A stretch of DNA of 64,000 nt from Salinispora oceanensis (GCF_000383575.1 NZ_KB911579.1:1419875-1483874); one strand, 5' to 3'; numbered from the stretch's first letter, positions 19,300 through 29,102 are shown. Translations and numbers: made by a program. Notes: a model not told the origin generated them from the letters alone.

Positions 19300-19499
19300 T
19301 CCTCGCTCACGTCGGGGGCCGCGTTCACTCTGGTGCCGCTGGCGCCTGCCGCCGGCAGGCCGGACATCCCACTATTGTGCCCACCACCGCTACCCGCCAG
19401 ACCGACGCGACGTGAGCTGGCCCGGCTCGGAGCCGACCGGCACCGGCTCGCCGCTGGGTCCGGTTGGCGCCCACCCCGGCAGCGGTGGAGGATACGGGG

Positions 19500-21599
19500 G
19501 TGTCAGCGGAGAGGGGGCCCGCGCCGACCGGAGGCCGGGACGAACACGTCCGGCGAGTCCGGCTCCCCGCCGACCCCCGGACCCCCGCCGCAGCGCGGGC
19601 CCTCGTCCGGTCCCTGCTCGCCGAGGCGGATCTGGCGGAGCTGACCAACGAGGCGCTCCTGCTCACCACCGAACTCTCCACCAACGCGGTGGAGCATGCC
19701 CGCACCGACCTGGACCTCGAGGTGGTCGCCGACCGAAGAGGTCTCACCGTCACCGTCTCCGACTTCGCCCGCGGCCCGGTCGAGGAGCTGACCATCGGCG
19801 TTCGCAACGAGGGCAGCGACATCGCCGACATCGCCGAACGGGGCCGGGGCCTGCTCCTGGTTGACCACTTCGCCAGCCGCTGGGGCACCACGTACCTGCC
19901 CGCCGGTAAGGGTGTCTGGTTCCGGCTCGACCGGCCCGACTCTCTCGATCGCCCCGGCCGGTCACCGGTCAACGGCGCGCCGGCCGCGGCGGTGACCGGC
20001 GACCAAGCCGCCAGCGAGGGCAGCTTCACGCCGAGCGCCGCGGCGATGAGCGAGCTGATGCAGACCGCGCCCGACCCGTACGCGGAGAACTCCCTGCCAG
20101 ACTTCGCGACCAGCCTGTTGACCCGGGTGGCCGAGATGGTCGGCGCGGCCGGCGGCCAGGTCCGGCTGGACCGGGGCGACGGGCAGGGCCCGCAGCTACT
20201 GGCCCGCTACGGCCGGCAGCTGCGGATCGACCATGACCTGGTACGGGTGCCGCTGACCGTGCACCGGCCGTACGTCGGCGAGTTGGAGCTGGACGCGGCG
20301 CCATCCGCGTACGCCCAACCGCTGGCGGTGTTGATGGCCGAGCGGCTCTCGCTGCACCTGGAGAACGACCGGCTGCGCCGGGCCGACCTGCGCCGGCAGG
20401 CCTGGCTGACCTTCCTCGCCGAGGCGAGCGAGCTGCTCGCCCAGTCCCTCGATGTCGAGCTGACCATGGCGCTCATCCCGCAGCTCGTGGTGCCCCGCCT
20501 GGGGCAGTGGTGCGCGGTGCACACCAGCGACGAGTGGGGGCGGCTGCGCCTGGCGGCGGCCAGCCACGCGGACGAGTCGATGCTGCCCCAGCTACACGCC
20601 GTACTGGCGGAGACCGGGCCGGATTCGGTCCAGTCCCGACTGCGGGAGGCCTCCCGCAACGGCACCCAGCTCCCGCTCGGCGCGCCGACCGAGGGCTTCG
20701 CCGTCCCGCTGATCGCCCGGGGCCAGCGGCTCGGCACCCTCGCTGTTGGCCGGCACCAGCGGCACCGGCACGACCCGGACGAGGTCGCCGTACTCGAGGA
20801 TGTGGCTCGGCGCGCGGCGCTGGCGATCGAGAACGCGCGCATCCACGCCGAGCGCCGTCGGGTCGCCCAGGCGCTCCAGCAGTCGCTGCTGCCGCCCGCG
20901 CTGCCGGTGGTGGAGGGGATCGGCTTCGCCGCGGAGTACGTCCCGACCGGGGACGACGCGGACGTCGGCGGCGACTTCTACGACGTGCTGCCGCTGCCGG
21001 ACGGGCAGTGGCTGGTGGTGATCGGTGACGTCTCCGGTAAGGGGGTACAGGCGGCCACCCTCACCGGCCTGGTCCGGAATGTCATCCGGACCCTGATCGG
21101 GGACGGCAAGCCACTGTCGGAGACGCTGATCCGGCTCAACGAGACGCTGGTCGAGCGGGGCGGCGGGCGCTACTGCACCCTGGCCCTGGCCGCGGTCGGA
21201 CCGGGTGCGGGTGACCCGCTGGAGGCGGGTAACCAACTGGAGGTCAGCCTGCACCTCGCCGGGCACGACCGGCCGGTGCTGCTGACGGCCGCCGGTACGG
21301 CCCGGTTCGTCGGCACCGGTGGCACCGCGCTCGGGCTACTCGACTCGATCTCCTCGCCGGCCACCGAGCTCACCCTGGACCCCGGCGAGGCACTGATCTT
21401 CTACACCGACGGGGTCACCGAGCGGCGGCGCGGGCGGGAACTCTTCGGGGTGGACCGGCTCCGGGAGGCGGCGGCGCCGCTCGCCGGCTACTCGGCGGAT
21501 GTGGTGGCGGCGCGGCTGCGCTCGACCGCGCTCGGCTTCTCCACCGAGACACCCCGAGACGACATCGCGATCCTGGTCCTGCGCAACGACGGCGGCTAG
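19500..21599 (+). CDS. SpoIIE-type PP2C phosphatase with N-terminal kinase-like ATPase and GAF domains
   Basis: 699 residues from the GTG at 19500, preceded by GGTGGAGG; a start at 19464 lacks a site. Residues 20-140 are a HATPase_c domain of the anti-sigma kinase kind (NEALLLTTELSTNAVEHA, then GRGLLLVDHFASRWG). A GAF domain lies around 300-440. The C-terminal 220 residues are the SpoIIE phosphatase (EYVPTGDDADVGGDFYDV, VIGDVSGKGVQAA, FYTDGVTERR). One protein thus carries both opposing activities acting on STAS proteins in partner-switching systems; the STAS gene at 14,876 is a candidate substrate. Confidence 0.93.
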   Translation: MSAERGPAPTGGRDEHVRRVRLPADPRTPAAARALVRSLLAEADLAELTNEALLLTTELSTNAVEHARTDLDLEVVADRRGLTVTVSDFARGPVEELTIGVRNEGSDIADIAERGRGLLLVDHFASRWGTTYLPAGKGVWFRLDRPDSLDRPGRSPVNGAPAAAVTGDQAASEGSFTPSAAAMSELMQTAPDPYAENSLPDFATSLLTRVAEMVGAAGGQVRLDRGDGQGPQLLARYGRQLRIDHDLVRVPLTVHRPYVGELELDAAPSAYAQPLAVLMAERLSLHLENDRLRRADLRRQAWLTFLAEASELLAQSLDVELTMALIPQLVVPRLGQWCAVHTSDEWGRLRLAAASHADESMLPQLHAVLAETGPDSVQSRLREASRNGTQLPLGAPTEGFAVPLIARGQRLGTLAVGRHQRHRHDPDEVAVLEDVARRAALAIENARIHAERRRVAQALQQSLLPPALPVVEGIGFAAEYVPTGDDADVGGDFYDVLPLPDGQWLVVIGDVSGKGVQAATLTGLVRNVIRTLIGDGKPLSETLIRLNETLVERGGGRYCTLALAAVGPGAGDPLEAGNQLEVSLHLAGHDRPVLLTAAGTARFVGTGGTALGLLDSISSPATELTLDPGEALIFYTDGVTERRRGRELFGVDRLREAAAPLAGYSADVVAARLRSTALGFSTETPRDDIAILVLRNDGG

Positions 21600-21654
21600 C
21601 CGCGACCGCGCGAGCAGGCGCGTGGCCGAGCGGCCCGGCCGGTAACGTAACGCC

Positions 21655-23757
21655 GTGACCACCGAGACTCCAGCGCCCGTCGCCAAGCGGATGCCGACCG
21701 AGCGAACCCACCACGGCGATACCGTCATCGACGAGTACGCCTGGCTCGCCGGCAAGGACGATCCCGCCACGATCGCCTACCTCACCACCGAGAACGCCTA
21801 CACCGAGGCCCGGACGGCACACCTCGCGGACCTGCGCGAGCAGCTGTTCGAGGAGATCCGCCGGCGGACCCAGGAGACCGACCTGTCGGTGCCCACCCGC
21901 AAGGGCGGCCACTGGTACTACACCCGCACGGTCGAGGGGCAACAGTACGGGGTGCACTGCCGCCGGGTCGTCCGCCCCGGCGAAACCGACCCGCCCGTCA
22001 GCCGCGACGGCGCCCCCCTGGCCGACGAGGAGGTGCTGCTCGACGGCAACCTGCTCGCCGCGGGGCACGACTTCTTCGCGCTCGGGGCCTTCGACGTGAG
22101 CCCGGACGGGCGTTGGCTGGCGTACTCGACCGACTTCTCCGGCGACGAGCGGTACACGCTCCGGGTCAAGGACCTCAGCACCGGGGAACTGCTACCCGAC
22201 GAGGTGCCCGGCACGTTCTACGGTACGGCCTGGTCCGCCGACGCCTCGGTGCTCTTCTATGTCACCGTTGACGACGCGTGGCGGCCAAACCGGGTCTGGC
22301 GGCACACGCTGGGTACCCCGGCCAGCGAGGACGTGGTGGTCCACCAGGAGGACGACGAGCGGTTCTGGGTCGGGGTCGAGCTGACCCGCTCCGAGAAGTT
22401 CCTCCTCATCGACATTCACAGCAAGGTGACCAGCGAGATCCTGGTCATCCCCGCCGGCAACCCGACCGGCGTCCCGGCCCCGGTCGCCCCCCGCCGCCAG
22501 GGCGTGGAGTACACGGTCGAGCACCACGGTCACCGGTTCCTGATCCTGCACAACGACGGCGCCGAGGACTTCGCCCTCGCGTACACCTCGGCTGATGCCC
22601 CCGGCGACTGGGTGCCGCTCATCGAACACTCCCCCGGCACCCGCCTGGAGGCGGTCGACGCGTTCGAGAACCACCTGGTGGTCACGTTGCGCGCCAACGG
22701 GCTGACCGGGCTGCGGGTGCTACCGATCGGGGGCGGCGACCCGCACGACATCGACTTCCCCGAACCGCTGTACAGCGTCGGCCTGGACAGCAACCCGGAG
22801 TACCGCACCGGTCAGCTCCGGCTCCGCTACACCTCGCTGGTCACCCCAGACTCGGTGTACGACTACGACCTGGTCAGCCGCCGGATGACGCAGCGCCGGC
22901 AGCGTCCGGTGCTGCCCGGGCCGGACGGCCGCCCGTACGACCCGGCCGGCTACGAGCAGCACCGGGACTGGGCGATCGCCGACGACGGCACCCGGGTGCC
23001 GATCTCGTTGATCTGCCGGGCCGGTACCCCGCGCGACGGCTCCGCGCCGTGCGTCATCTACGGCTACGGCTCCTACGAGGCGAGCATGGACCCCTGGTTC
23101 TCGGTCGCCCGGCTCTCCCTGCTGGACCGGGGCGTCGTCTTCGCCGTGGCGCACATCCGCGGCGGCGGCGAGCTCGGCCGGCGCTGGTACGACCAGGGCA
23201 AGCTGCTGGCCAAGAAGAACACCTTCACCGACTTCGTGGCCTCTGCGCGGCATCTGGTCAAGGCGGGCTGGACCGCGACCGACCGGCTGGTTGCCCGGGG
23301 CGCCTCCGCCGGCGGGCTGCTGATGGGCGCGGTAACCAACCTCGCCCCGGACGCGTTCACCGGAATCGTGGCGCAGGTTCCCTTCGTTGACGCGCTGAAC
23401 TCGATCCTCGACCCGTCGCTGCCGTTGACCGTCACCGAGTGGGAGGAGTGGGGCAACCCGCTGGACGACCCCGAGGTGTACGCGTACATGAAGTCGTACA
23501 CGCCGTACGAGAACGTGCGGGCCGTGGACTATCCCGCGATCCTCGCGGTGACCAGCCTCAACGACACCCGGGTGCTCTACCACGAGCCGGCGAAGTGGAT
23601 CGCGCGACTGCGGGCCACCGCGCCGCGCGGCGACTACCTGCTCAAGACCGAGATGGGTGCCGGGCACGGCGGGCCGAGCGGTCGGTACGACGCCTGGCGG
23701 GAGGAGGCCTTCATCAACGCCTGGCTGCTCGACCAGCTCGGCCGCGCCGGGAGCTAG
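21655..23757 (+). CDS. ptrB: oligopeptidase B-type S9 prolyl oligopeptidase
   Basis: 700 residues from a GTG start. An N-terminal seven-bladed propeller domain (about 70-420) caps the catalytic alpha/beta hydrolase. The nucleophile is Ser about 551 in RGASAGGLLMG, the acid Asp about 640 in LNDTRVLY, and His about 671 in GAGHGGPSG. No signal peptide is seen, so it is cytoplasmic. Oligopeptidase B cleaves short peptides after basic residues. Its stop codon shares the sequence CTAG with the stop of the convergent dehydratase gene. Confidence 0.94.
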   Translation: MTTETPAPVAKRMPTERTHHGDTVIDEYAWLAGKDDPATIAYLTTENAYTEARTAHLADLREQLFEEIRRRTQETDLSVPTRKGGHWYYTRTVEGQQYGVHCRRVVRPGETDPPVSRDGAPLADEEVLLDGNLLAAGHDFFALGAFDVSPDGRWLAYSTDFSGDERYTLRVKDLSTGELLPDEVPGTFYGTAWSADASVLFYVTVDDAWRPNRVWRHTLGTPASEDVVVHQEDDERFWVGVELTRSEKFLLIDIHSKVTSEILVIPAGNPTGVPAPVAPRRQGVEYTVEHHGHRFLILHNDGAEDFALAYTSADAPGDWVPLIEHSPGTRLEAVDAFENHLVVTLRANGLTGLRVLPIGGGDPHDIDFPEPLYSVGLDSNPEYRTGQLRLRYTSLVTPDSVYDYDLVSRRMTQRRQRPVLPGPDGRPYDPAGYEQHRDWAIADDGTRVPISLICRAGTPRDGSAPCVIYGYGSYEASMDPWFSVARLSLLDRGVVFAVAHIRGGGELGRRWYDQGKLLAKKNTFTDFVASARHLVKAGWTATDRLVARGASAGGLLMGAVTNLAPDAFTGIVAQVPFVDALNSILDPSLPLTVTEWEEWGNPLDDPEVYAYMKSYTPYENVRAVDYPAILAVTSLNDTRVLYHEPAKWIARLRATAPRGDYLLKTEMGAGHGGPSGRYDAWREEAFINAWLLDQLGRAGS

Positions 23758-24698
23758 TCGGCGAGCGCCCCGGCCAACACGGCTGGCTCCACGTTGCCGC
23801 CGGTCACCACGGCAGCCGTACGCCCGGCGGGTAGCTCGGCGCGGCGGAACAACCGGGCGGCGACCGCCACCGCGGCGCTCGGCTCCACCACGAGCCGGGC
23901 GTCGCGGACCAGCCGGCCCAGCGCCGCCCGAATCTCGTCCTCGGTGACGGTCACGATCCCGTCCAGCCGCTCCAGCAGGTGCGCGAGGGTCAGCTCGGAC
24001 GGCGGCAGGCGCAGCCCGTCGGCACAGGTCCGGTAGGTGCGCTCCTCGCCCCACGACACCACCGACCCGGCCGCCAGCGAGTCCCGGGTGTCGGCGGCCA
24101 ACTCCGGCTCCACGCCGATGACCGCCGCCGCCGGCCGCAGCGCCCGGACCGCGGTCGCGACGCCGGACGACAACCCGCCCCCGCCGACCGGCACCAGCAC
24201 CACATCGACATCGGGCAGATCCGCCACGATCTCCAAACCGATCGTGCCCTGGCCAGCGATGATCCGCCGGTCGTCGAAGGGCGGCACCAGCACCGCGCCG
24301 GTCTCCGTCGCGATCTGCTGCGCCGCGGCTCCACGGCGCGGCGGTGGCACGGTCACCACCTCGACGCCGTACGCCCGGATCCGGTCGACCTTGGCCGCCG
24401 GCGCCCCCTCGGGTACGACGACCCGGCACGGCACACCGGCGGCGGTCGCCGCGTGCGCCAACGCCAGGCCGTGGTTGCCCGAGGAGTGGGTGACCACGCC
24501 GGCCGACCGCTGCTCCGCGGTGAGCCGGGCCACCGTGTGGGTCGCGCCCCGCAGCTTGAAGGAGCCGACCGGCTGCAGGCTCTCCGCCTTGAGCCACAGC
24601 TCCGCATCCCACGGGGCCCGCATCAGCGGGGTACGCAGGACCTGGCCGGTGATATCGGCGGACGCACTCCGGATGTCGTCAACAGTCACAAGCTTCAT
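23754..24698 (-). CDS. threonine/serine dehydratase-like PLP enzyme
   Basis: 314 residues from the ATG at 24698; the long upstream open frame is spurious and overlaps two plus-strand genes. It is a fold-type II PLP enzyme: the lysine lies in SFKLRGATHTV near residue 48, SSGNHGLALA binds the substrate, and PVGGGGLSSGVA is the phosphate loop. It has no C-terminal ACT regulatory domain, so it resembles catabolic threonine dehydratase or serine racemase rather than IlvA. It converges on oligopeptidase B, and the two stops share four bases. Confidence 0.9.
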   Translation of the reverse strand: MKLVTVDDIRSASADITGQVLRTPLMRAPWDAELWLKAESLQPVGSFKLRGATHTVARLTAEQRSAGVVTHSSGNHGLALAHAATAAGVPCRVVVPEGAPAAKVDRIRAYGVEVVTVPPPRRGAAAQQIATETGAVLVPPFDDRRIIAGQGTIGLEIVADLPDVDVVLVPVGGGGLSSGVATAVRALRPAAAVIGVEPELAADTRDSLAAGSVVSWGEERTYRTCADGLRLPPSELTLAHLLERLDGIVTVTEDEIRAALGRLVRDARLVVEPSAAVAVAARLFRRAELPAGRTAAVVTGGNVEPAVLAGALAD

Positions 24699-24742
24699 CA
24701 CCTGATCCTGCCCGGTGGTGATCCCGCCTAGACTTCCGGGGC

Positions 24743-24943
24743 GTGAGCAGCGAGCGTCCGGTCGCCAGCGGCGACGATGATCCGCCGATGGGCGACCGGC
24801 CCCGGCCCGGCCTTCGCGTGATGGCCCGGGACCGACGGGTCTGGGTAATTCTCGGTGTGGTCGCCGCCGTGCTGGGCTGCTGTTGCGCGTCCGCCGCCGG
24901 CACCCTGTTCGCCCTCGCCTCCGGCCTCTTCGCCACCGGGTGA
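24743..24943 (+). CDS. small single-pass membrane protein, unknown function
   Basis: 66 residues from a GTG start. A polar, Pro/Asp/Arg-rich N-terminus of about 30 residues precedes one hydrophobic helix (residues 35-62) with the unusual cluster GCCCAS. It is divergent from the dehydratase gene and upstream of a STAS gene. No family was recognised; codon use is that of a real gene. Confidence 0.5.
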   Translation: MSSERPVASGDDDPPMGDRPRPGLRVMARDRRVWVILGVVAAVLGCCCASAAGTLFALASGLFATG

Positions 24944-25035
24944 GCAGGAGTCGACGAGGGCCGGTAATCAACCTCCTGATCTGCGTTACACCCCCTGGTG
25001 CAATACCGTTTTTCTGGTAGCAGGAGGTCCGGCGG

Positions 25036-25386
25036 ATGTCGTTGACGGTGCACACCCAACAGCGCGGCGAGGTCGCCGTCATATCGGTCGTCGGCGAGCT
25101 GGATCTGGCCACCGCGCCACGGTTACAGGAGCACATCACCGACCTGTTGGACCGGGGCCGCAGCCGGCTGGTCTTCGACCTGACGCAGGTCTCGTTCTGC
25201 GACTCGACCGGGCTGGCCACCTTCATCCACGCGAAGAACAGCTGCGACGAGGCGGGCGGATTCGTACGGCTGGCCGCCCCGCGGCGCGATGTGCTGCGCA
25301 TCCTCGAGGTCTGCGGGCTCGTCGAGGTGCTGCGGACGTACCCGACGGTCGAGCGGGCCGTCAACCCCACCGCGGCGTCATCGTGA
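25036..25386 (+). CDS. STAS-domain anti-sigma factor antagonist
   Basis: 116 residues preceded by AGGAGG at 25022-25027. It has the STAS fold with VGELDLATAPRL and the phosphorylatable Ser in VSFCDSTGLATFIHA at about residue 59, and is more similar to classical BldG/RsbV proteins than the copy at 14,876. A partner kinase is not adjacent. It converges on the MFS gene. Confidence 0.92.
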   Translation: MSLTVHTQQRGEVAVISVVGELDLATAPRLQEHITDLLDRGRSRLVFDLTQVSFCDSTGLATFIHAKNSCDEAGGFVRLAAPRRDVLRILEVCGLVEVLRTYPTVERAVNPTAASS

Positions 25387-25439
25387 CGCCCCCGCGGCAC
25401 CGACTCGGGGCGCTACCCCGCGTCGGTGACTCGGGGGCG

Positions 25440-26837
25440 CTACCCCTCGTCCTCGATGTAACGCGGACGGGCGATGACCAGGCCCGCGCAGGTCTGCACC
25501 GCAAGCGCCAAGATCAAAAATCCGACCGGCACGACCCAGCCACCGGTGGCCCCGTAGAGGACGCCGACGAGCAACGGCCCCAGCGCCGCGATGAGGTAGC
25601 CGGCGCTCTGCGCGAACGCCGACAGCGCCACCGTCCCCTCCGCCGTCCGCGCCCGCAGCCCGATGGTCGCGAGGACCAACGGGAAGGCGCCCTGCCCGAC
25701 GGCCAGCAGGGCCATCCAGAGCAACGCGCCGCGGTACGGCGCCAGGGCCAGCCCCAGGTAGGCCAGCGTTGACGCAGCGGCCAACGACAGCACCAGCGGT
25801 CGCAGCGTCCGCAGCCGACCGGCCAACGTCGGCATCAGGAGTGCGACCGGCACGCCCAGCGCGGTGACCCCGGCGAGCAGGAGGCCCGCCGTGGCCGGGC
25901 GGAACCCGGCGTCCCGGTACAGCTGCGCCAGCCAGCCCATGATCGCGTACCCGCTGAGGGACTGGGTGCCGAAGTACACGGCCATGGCCCAGCCGAGCCG
26001 GGTGCGCGCCGGCCGCACCCGAACACCGGCGGTGGTCTCGGTCGGCGTCGATCGCCGCGCAACAGAGCGGGCCCGACGGGCCAACAGCACCCATGGGAGT
26101 ACGGCCAGCGCGGCCAGCCCGGCCCAGACCCCGAGCCCGATCCGCCAGGAGCCGAAGGCCTGCGCGGTCGGCACCGCCGCGGCGGCGGACACCGTCATAC
26201 CCGCGGTCATGGCCATCGTGTACGCCCCGGTGGCCAGTCCGGTGCGGTGCGGGAAGTACTGCTTGACCAGCAGGGGTAGGAGAATGTTCGCCACCGCGAT
26301 CCCGGCCAGCGCCAGCGCGCTGGTAAGGACGAAGACCAGCGCGGAGTCGGTGGCCACCCGAAGCACCTGGCCAGCGGCGAGCACCGCCATCGCCACGACC
26401 AGCACCCGAGCCGGTGCGACCCGACGGACCAGCCACGGGGTGATCGCCCCGAGCCCGGCAAACGCGATCGTCGGCAGCGTGGTCACCACGCCGGCCATGG
26501 TTCCGGAGAGTCCGAGGCCGGTACGGACCTCGTCCAGCAGCGCACCGAGGCTGGTCACCGCAACCCGCAGGTTCGCACCGACCAGAATTATCCCGACCAG
26601 CACGAGCGCGGCTCGGCGCGCCACCTGGCGCTCTCCGACCTGAGCCGTGGCCGTGCCATCCGGGGCGCCCTTCGTGGCTGCGCTCGGCGCGCTCTCCGTG
26701 GCCACGCCACCCGGAGCGCCCGCTCCCGCTGTGGCCGCGCCCTGCGGGCCGGGGCGGTCGGGCACCTCCGGAAAGTTGCTCTCGCGGGGCGGGCGTGGCC
26801 TCATCCTGGTGGACGTCGCGGACGGTGGCGGGGTCAT
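25440..26837 (-). CDS. MFS transporter, CynX/NimT-like
   Basis: 465 residues from the ATG at 26837. After a variable Pro/Ala-rich N-terminus of about 75 residues come 12 membrane helices. Features such as ILVGANLRVAVTSLGALLDEV and FAGLGAITPWLVRR are typical of the cyanate/nitroimidazole permease subgroup. The substrate is unknown. It is divergent from a GntR/FadR regulator with a 50-bp gap, which is the usual arrangement of a regulator with its transporter. Confidence 0.88.
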   Translation of the reverse strand: MTPPPSATSTRMRPRPPRESNFPEVPDRPGPQGAATAGAGAPGGVATESAPSAATKGAPDGTATAQVGERQVARRAALVLVGIILVGANLRVAVTSLGALLDEVRTGLGLSGTMAGVVTTLPTIAFAGLGAITPWLVRRVAPARVLVVAMAVLAAGQVLRVATDSALVFVLTSALALAGIAVANILLPLLVKQYFPHRTGLATGAYTMAMTAGMTVSAAAAVPTAQAFGSWRIGLGVWAGLAALAVLPWVLLARRARSVARRSTPTETTAGVRVRPARTRLGWAMAVYFGTQSLSGYAIMGWLAQLYRDAGFRPATAGLLLAGVTALGVPVALLMPTLAGRLRTLRPLVLSLAAASTLAYLGLALAPYRGALLWMALLAVGQGAFPLVLATIGLRARTAEGTVALSAFAQSAGYLIAALGPLLVGVLYGATGGWVVPVGFLILALAVQTCAGLVIARPRYIEDEG

Positions 26838-26887
26838 GCCCCCGAACCTACAATCATGGGATGAATTTTCGGCAGGAGATGTAACCA

Positions 26888-27571
26888 GTGCCACCCGAGG
26901 TCGAAACCACCGCCATCCCACCGCGAGGCCAACGGGTCCAGGAGACGATCGCCCAGCTCCGCGACCGGATCCTCGGCGGCGAGTGGCCGGTGGGCAGCCG
27001 AATACCGACCGAGCCGCGACTCGTCGCGGACCTCGGTGTGGGGCGCAACACCGTTCGTGAGGCGGTCCGCGCCCTGGCGCACGCGGGAGTGCTGGAGATC
27101 CGGCAGGGCTCCGGCACGTACGTGGTGTCGGTCGATGAACTGGCCCCGGTGGTGGCCCGCCGGCTCACCGACGACCGGATGGCCGAGGTGGTCGAGGTTC
27201 GGCGCGCCCTCGAGGTGGAGGCCGCCCGACTCGCTGCGCTGCGGCGCACCACCGAGGACCTGGCGGCGCTCGCCGACGCGCTCGCCGCCCGGGAGGCCGC
27301 GTGGTACAGCGGACGGGTCGACGAGTTCGTGGCGGCCGACGGCATGCTGCACACCATCGTCGTCGCGGCAGCGCACAACGGCATCCTCGCCGAGCTACAC
27401 GCCTCCATCGGCGCCGCGATGCACAGCACGGTCGCCGCGACCGTGGGTGAGACCCTCACCCCCGATCGCTACGTGGACCACTCCCGCCTGGTTGATGCCA
27501 TCCGGGCCAGCGACCCGGAGTGGGCGGCGATCGAAGCAGGCGCCTACCTGAGGCCACCGCCGCCGACCTAG
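26888..27571 (+). CDS. GntR-family regulator, FadR subfamily
   Basis: 227 residues from a GTG start with GGCAGGAGA just upstream. The winged helix covers about residues 18-75 (RIPTEPRLVADLGVGRNTVREAVRAL, QGSGTYV). The helical FCD effector domain follows with the conserved His and Asp ligands (EFVAADGMLHTIVVAAAHNG). It probably controls the divergent MFS exporter or importer and itself. Confidence 0.92.
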   Translation: MPPEVETTAIPPRGQRVQETIAQLRDRILGGEWPVGSRIPTEPRLVADLGVGRNTVREAVRALAHAGVLEIRQGSGTYVVSVDELAPVVARRLTDDRMAEVVEVRRALEVEAARLAALRRTTEDLAALADALAAREAAWYSGRVDEFVAADGMLHTIVVAAAHNGILAELHASIGAAMHSTVAATVGETLTPDRYVDHSRLVDAIRASDPEWAAIEAGAYLRPPPPT

Positions 27572-27653
27572 GTCACCCCGAAGCACACCGACACCCGTGG
27601 AAATCCCACGGGCACCGACATCATTCGTACACGTGTTCGATAAAGTCCCGGTC

Positions 27654-27899
27654 ATGGAGCAACGAAAGCACTGGTGGAACGGGAAGTGGGGGCGGCTGGC
27701 CCGACGCGACGTCTTCCTCCGCGTCAACGCCGACCGGTGGCACGTCGAACAGCGCGCCGGCGGCTCGGAGGGGGTCTCCCAGTTCTACGAGTACAGCAGC
27801 GTCGAGGAGGCCGAAGAGACGGTCCGGGCGCTACTCCACGGCGCCGACACGTGGCGTGAGCTCTCCCCCCGACCTCCGGGCGGCTGGGGCGGTGTTTAA
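27654..27899 (+). CDS. conserved small hypothetical protein
   Basis: 81 residues from the ATG at 27654; an in-frame start at 27597 would add 19 residues of untypical composition. It begins with a Trp/Arg/Lys-rich basic stretch (HWWNGKWGRLARRD) and continues as a small alpha/beta protein ending in GGWGGV. No catalytic motif is visible and I do not recognise the family. It lies 28 bp upstream of the next small gene and may share its transcript. Confidence 0.55.
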   Translation: MEQRKHWWNGKWGRLARRDVFLRVNADRWHVEQRAGGSEGVSQFYEYSSVEEAEETVRALLHGADTWRELSPRPPGGWGGV

Positions 27900-27928
27900 C
27901 GCACAGAACGGCCGGGAACGGCGCCAGC

Positions 27929-28285
27929 ATGAACGAGCAACGTGTCCTCTCTCGGGTCACCACCGGGATGCGGGTGGTTGACGTCGCCGGCAGTGAAATC
28001 GGCACCGTGGACCTGGTCCAGCGGGACGACCCGAACGCGGTGACCGTGCAGGCACCGACCACCGACCCGGGCAGCAGCCTAAACGAGTTGATCGAGGCCA
28101 CCGCGGTGGAGGAGCCGGACGTCCCGGCCGACCTGGCGGCCCGGTTGCGCCACTCGGGCTACCTGAAGGTCTCCACCGACCGGGTCCGCACCGGGGCGGT
28201 CTACGTGCCCGCCGACCAGATCGCGGCCGTCACCGACGCGGTCCGTCTGGACGTCCCGCTGGCGGATCTACCCGCCGAGGAGTGA
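27929..28285 (+). CDS. PRC-barrel-like/DUF2171-type small protein
   Basis: 118 residues. The N-terminal pattern TTGMRVVDVAGSEIGTVDLVQRDD resembles a PRC-barrel beta domain, and the C-terminal half repeats a similar short-strand pattern (GYLKVSTDRVRTGAVYVPADQI). Such proteins occur widely in actinobacteria without a known job. Family placement is by eye and tentative. It precedes the PP2C gene by 78 bp on the same strand. Confidence 0.6.
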   Translation: MNEQRVLSRVTTGMRVVDVAGSEIGTVDLVQRDDPNAVTVQAPTTDPGSSLNELIEATAVEEPDVPADLAARLRHSGYLKVSTDRVRTGAVYVPADQIAAVTDAVRLDVPLADLPAEE

Positions 28286-28363
28286 CCCCTCCGACCGAGA
28301 CTTTCCCAACCCCGCGCATCTGTGTAGAGACGAACGGAGGGTGTTCTTGGCAAGCTTGGTCCC

Positions 28364-29083
28364 ATGACGTTGATCCTCCGTTCGGCCATCCGCAACGACA
28401 TCGGCCTTGTCCGGAACAACAACGAGGACTCCGCCCTGGCCGGTGAGCGCCTCCTCGCAGTCGCGGACGGCATGGGCGGACTGCCCGCCGGGGAGGTGGC
28501 GAGCGAGATCGTCATCCGAATCCTGGACGAGCTGACCCCGCCAACCACCCCCACTGCGGCCGCCGACGCGCTCCGCGCCGTGGTCAGCGCCGCCAACCAG
28601 CGCATCCACGCCGCGATCGCCGCGGATCCCGCCCGGGAAGGCATGGGGACGACGCTGACCGCCACCCTGCTCGCCGACGACACGCTGGTACTGGCCCAGG
28701 TCGGCGACTCCCGTTGCTACCTGTTGCGCGATGGGGAGCTGACCCTGATCACCCGGGACGACACGTTCGTACAGGCGCTGGTGGACCAGGGAGCGATCAC
28801 CGCCGAACAGGCCCGGCACCACCCCCAGCGGTCGCTGGTGACCCGAGCGGTGCAGGGAGCCGGCGCCCCACCCTCGATCGGGACCCTGACTGTGACCTCC
28901 GGCGACCGGCTGCTGCTGTGCAGCGACGGGCTCTCCGACTACGTGGAGCACGAGGCGATCGCCGCCACCCTGACCCAGTACGGTGACCGGCAGCTCTGCG
29001 GGGAGCAGTTGGTCAAGCTCGCCCACCAGGCCGGCGCACCGGACAACGTCACCGTCGTGGTTTCCGACGTCACCACAGCCTGA
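28364..29083 (+). CDS. PP2C-type serine/threonine protein phosphatase
   Basis: 239 residues, a complete PPM domain. The metal-binding motifs are VRNNNEDSA, VADGMGG, VGDSRCYL, CSDGLSDYV and APDNVTVVV. There is no membrane segment, so it is a free cytoplasmic phosphatase of the PstP/Stp kind that reverses Ser/Thr kinase signalling. No kinase is adjacent. Confidence 0.94.
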   Translation: MTLILRSAIRNDIGLVRNNNEDSALAGERLLAVADGMGGLPAGEVASEIVIRILDELTPPTTPTAAADALRAVVSAANQRIHAAIAADPAREGMGTTLTATLLADDTLVLAQVGDSRCYLLRDGELTLITRDDTFVQALVDQGAITAEQARHHPQRSLVTRAVQGAGAPPSIGTLTVTSGDRLLLCSDGLSDYVEHEAIAATLTQYGDRQLCGEQLVKLAHQAGAPDNVTVVVSDVTTA

Positions 29084-29102
29084 GCGGTCGACCGGCGGGA
29101 CA

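Noticed and set aside
17491..19644. 717-codon plus-strand frame opposite the HAMP-array kinase
   Set aside because: It is a shadow of the minus-strand gene: the kinase frame has all domain motifs, and the repeats in the shadow come from the HAMP repeats.
23754..25400. 548-codon version of the dehydratase
   Set aside because: The upstream part runs antisense through the small membrane protein and STAS genes. The ATG at 24698 gives a normal-length enzyme.
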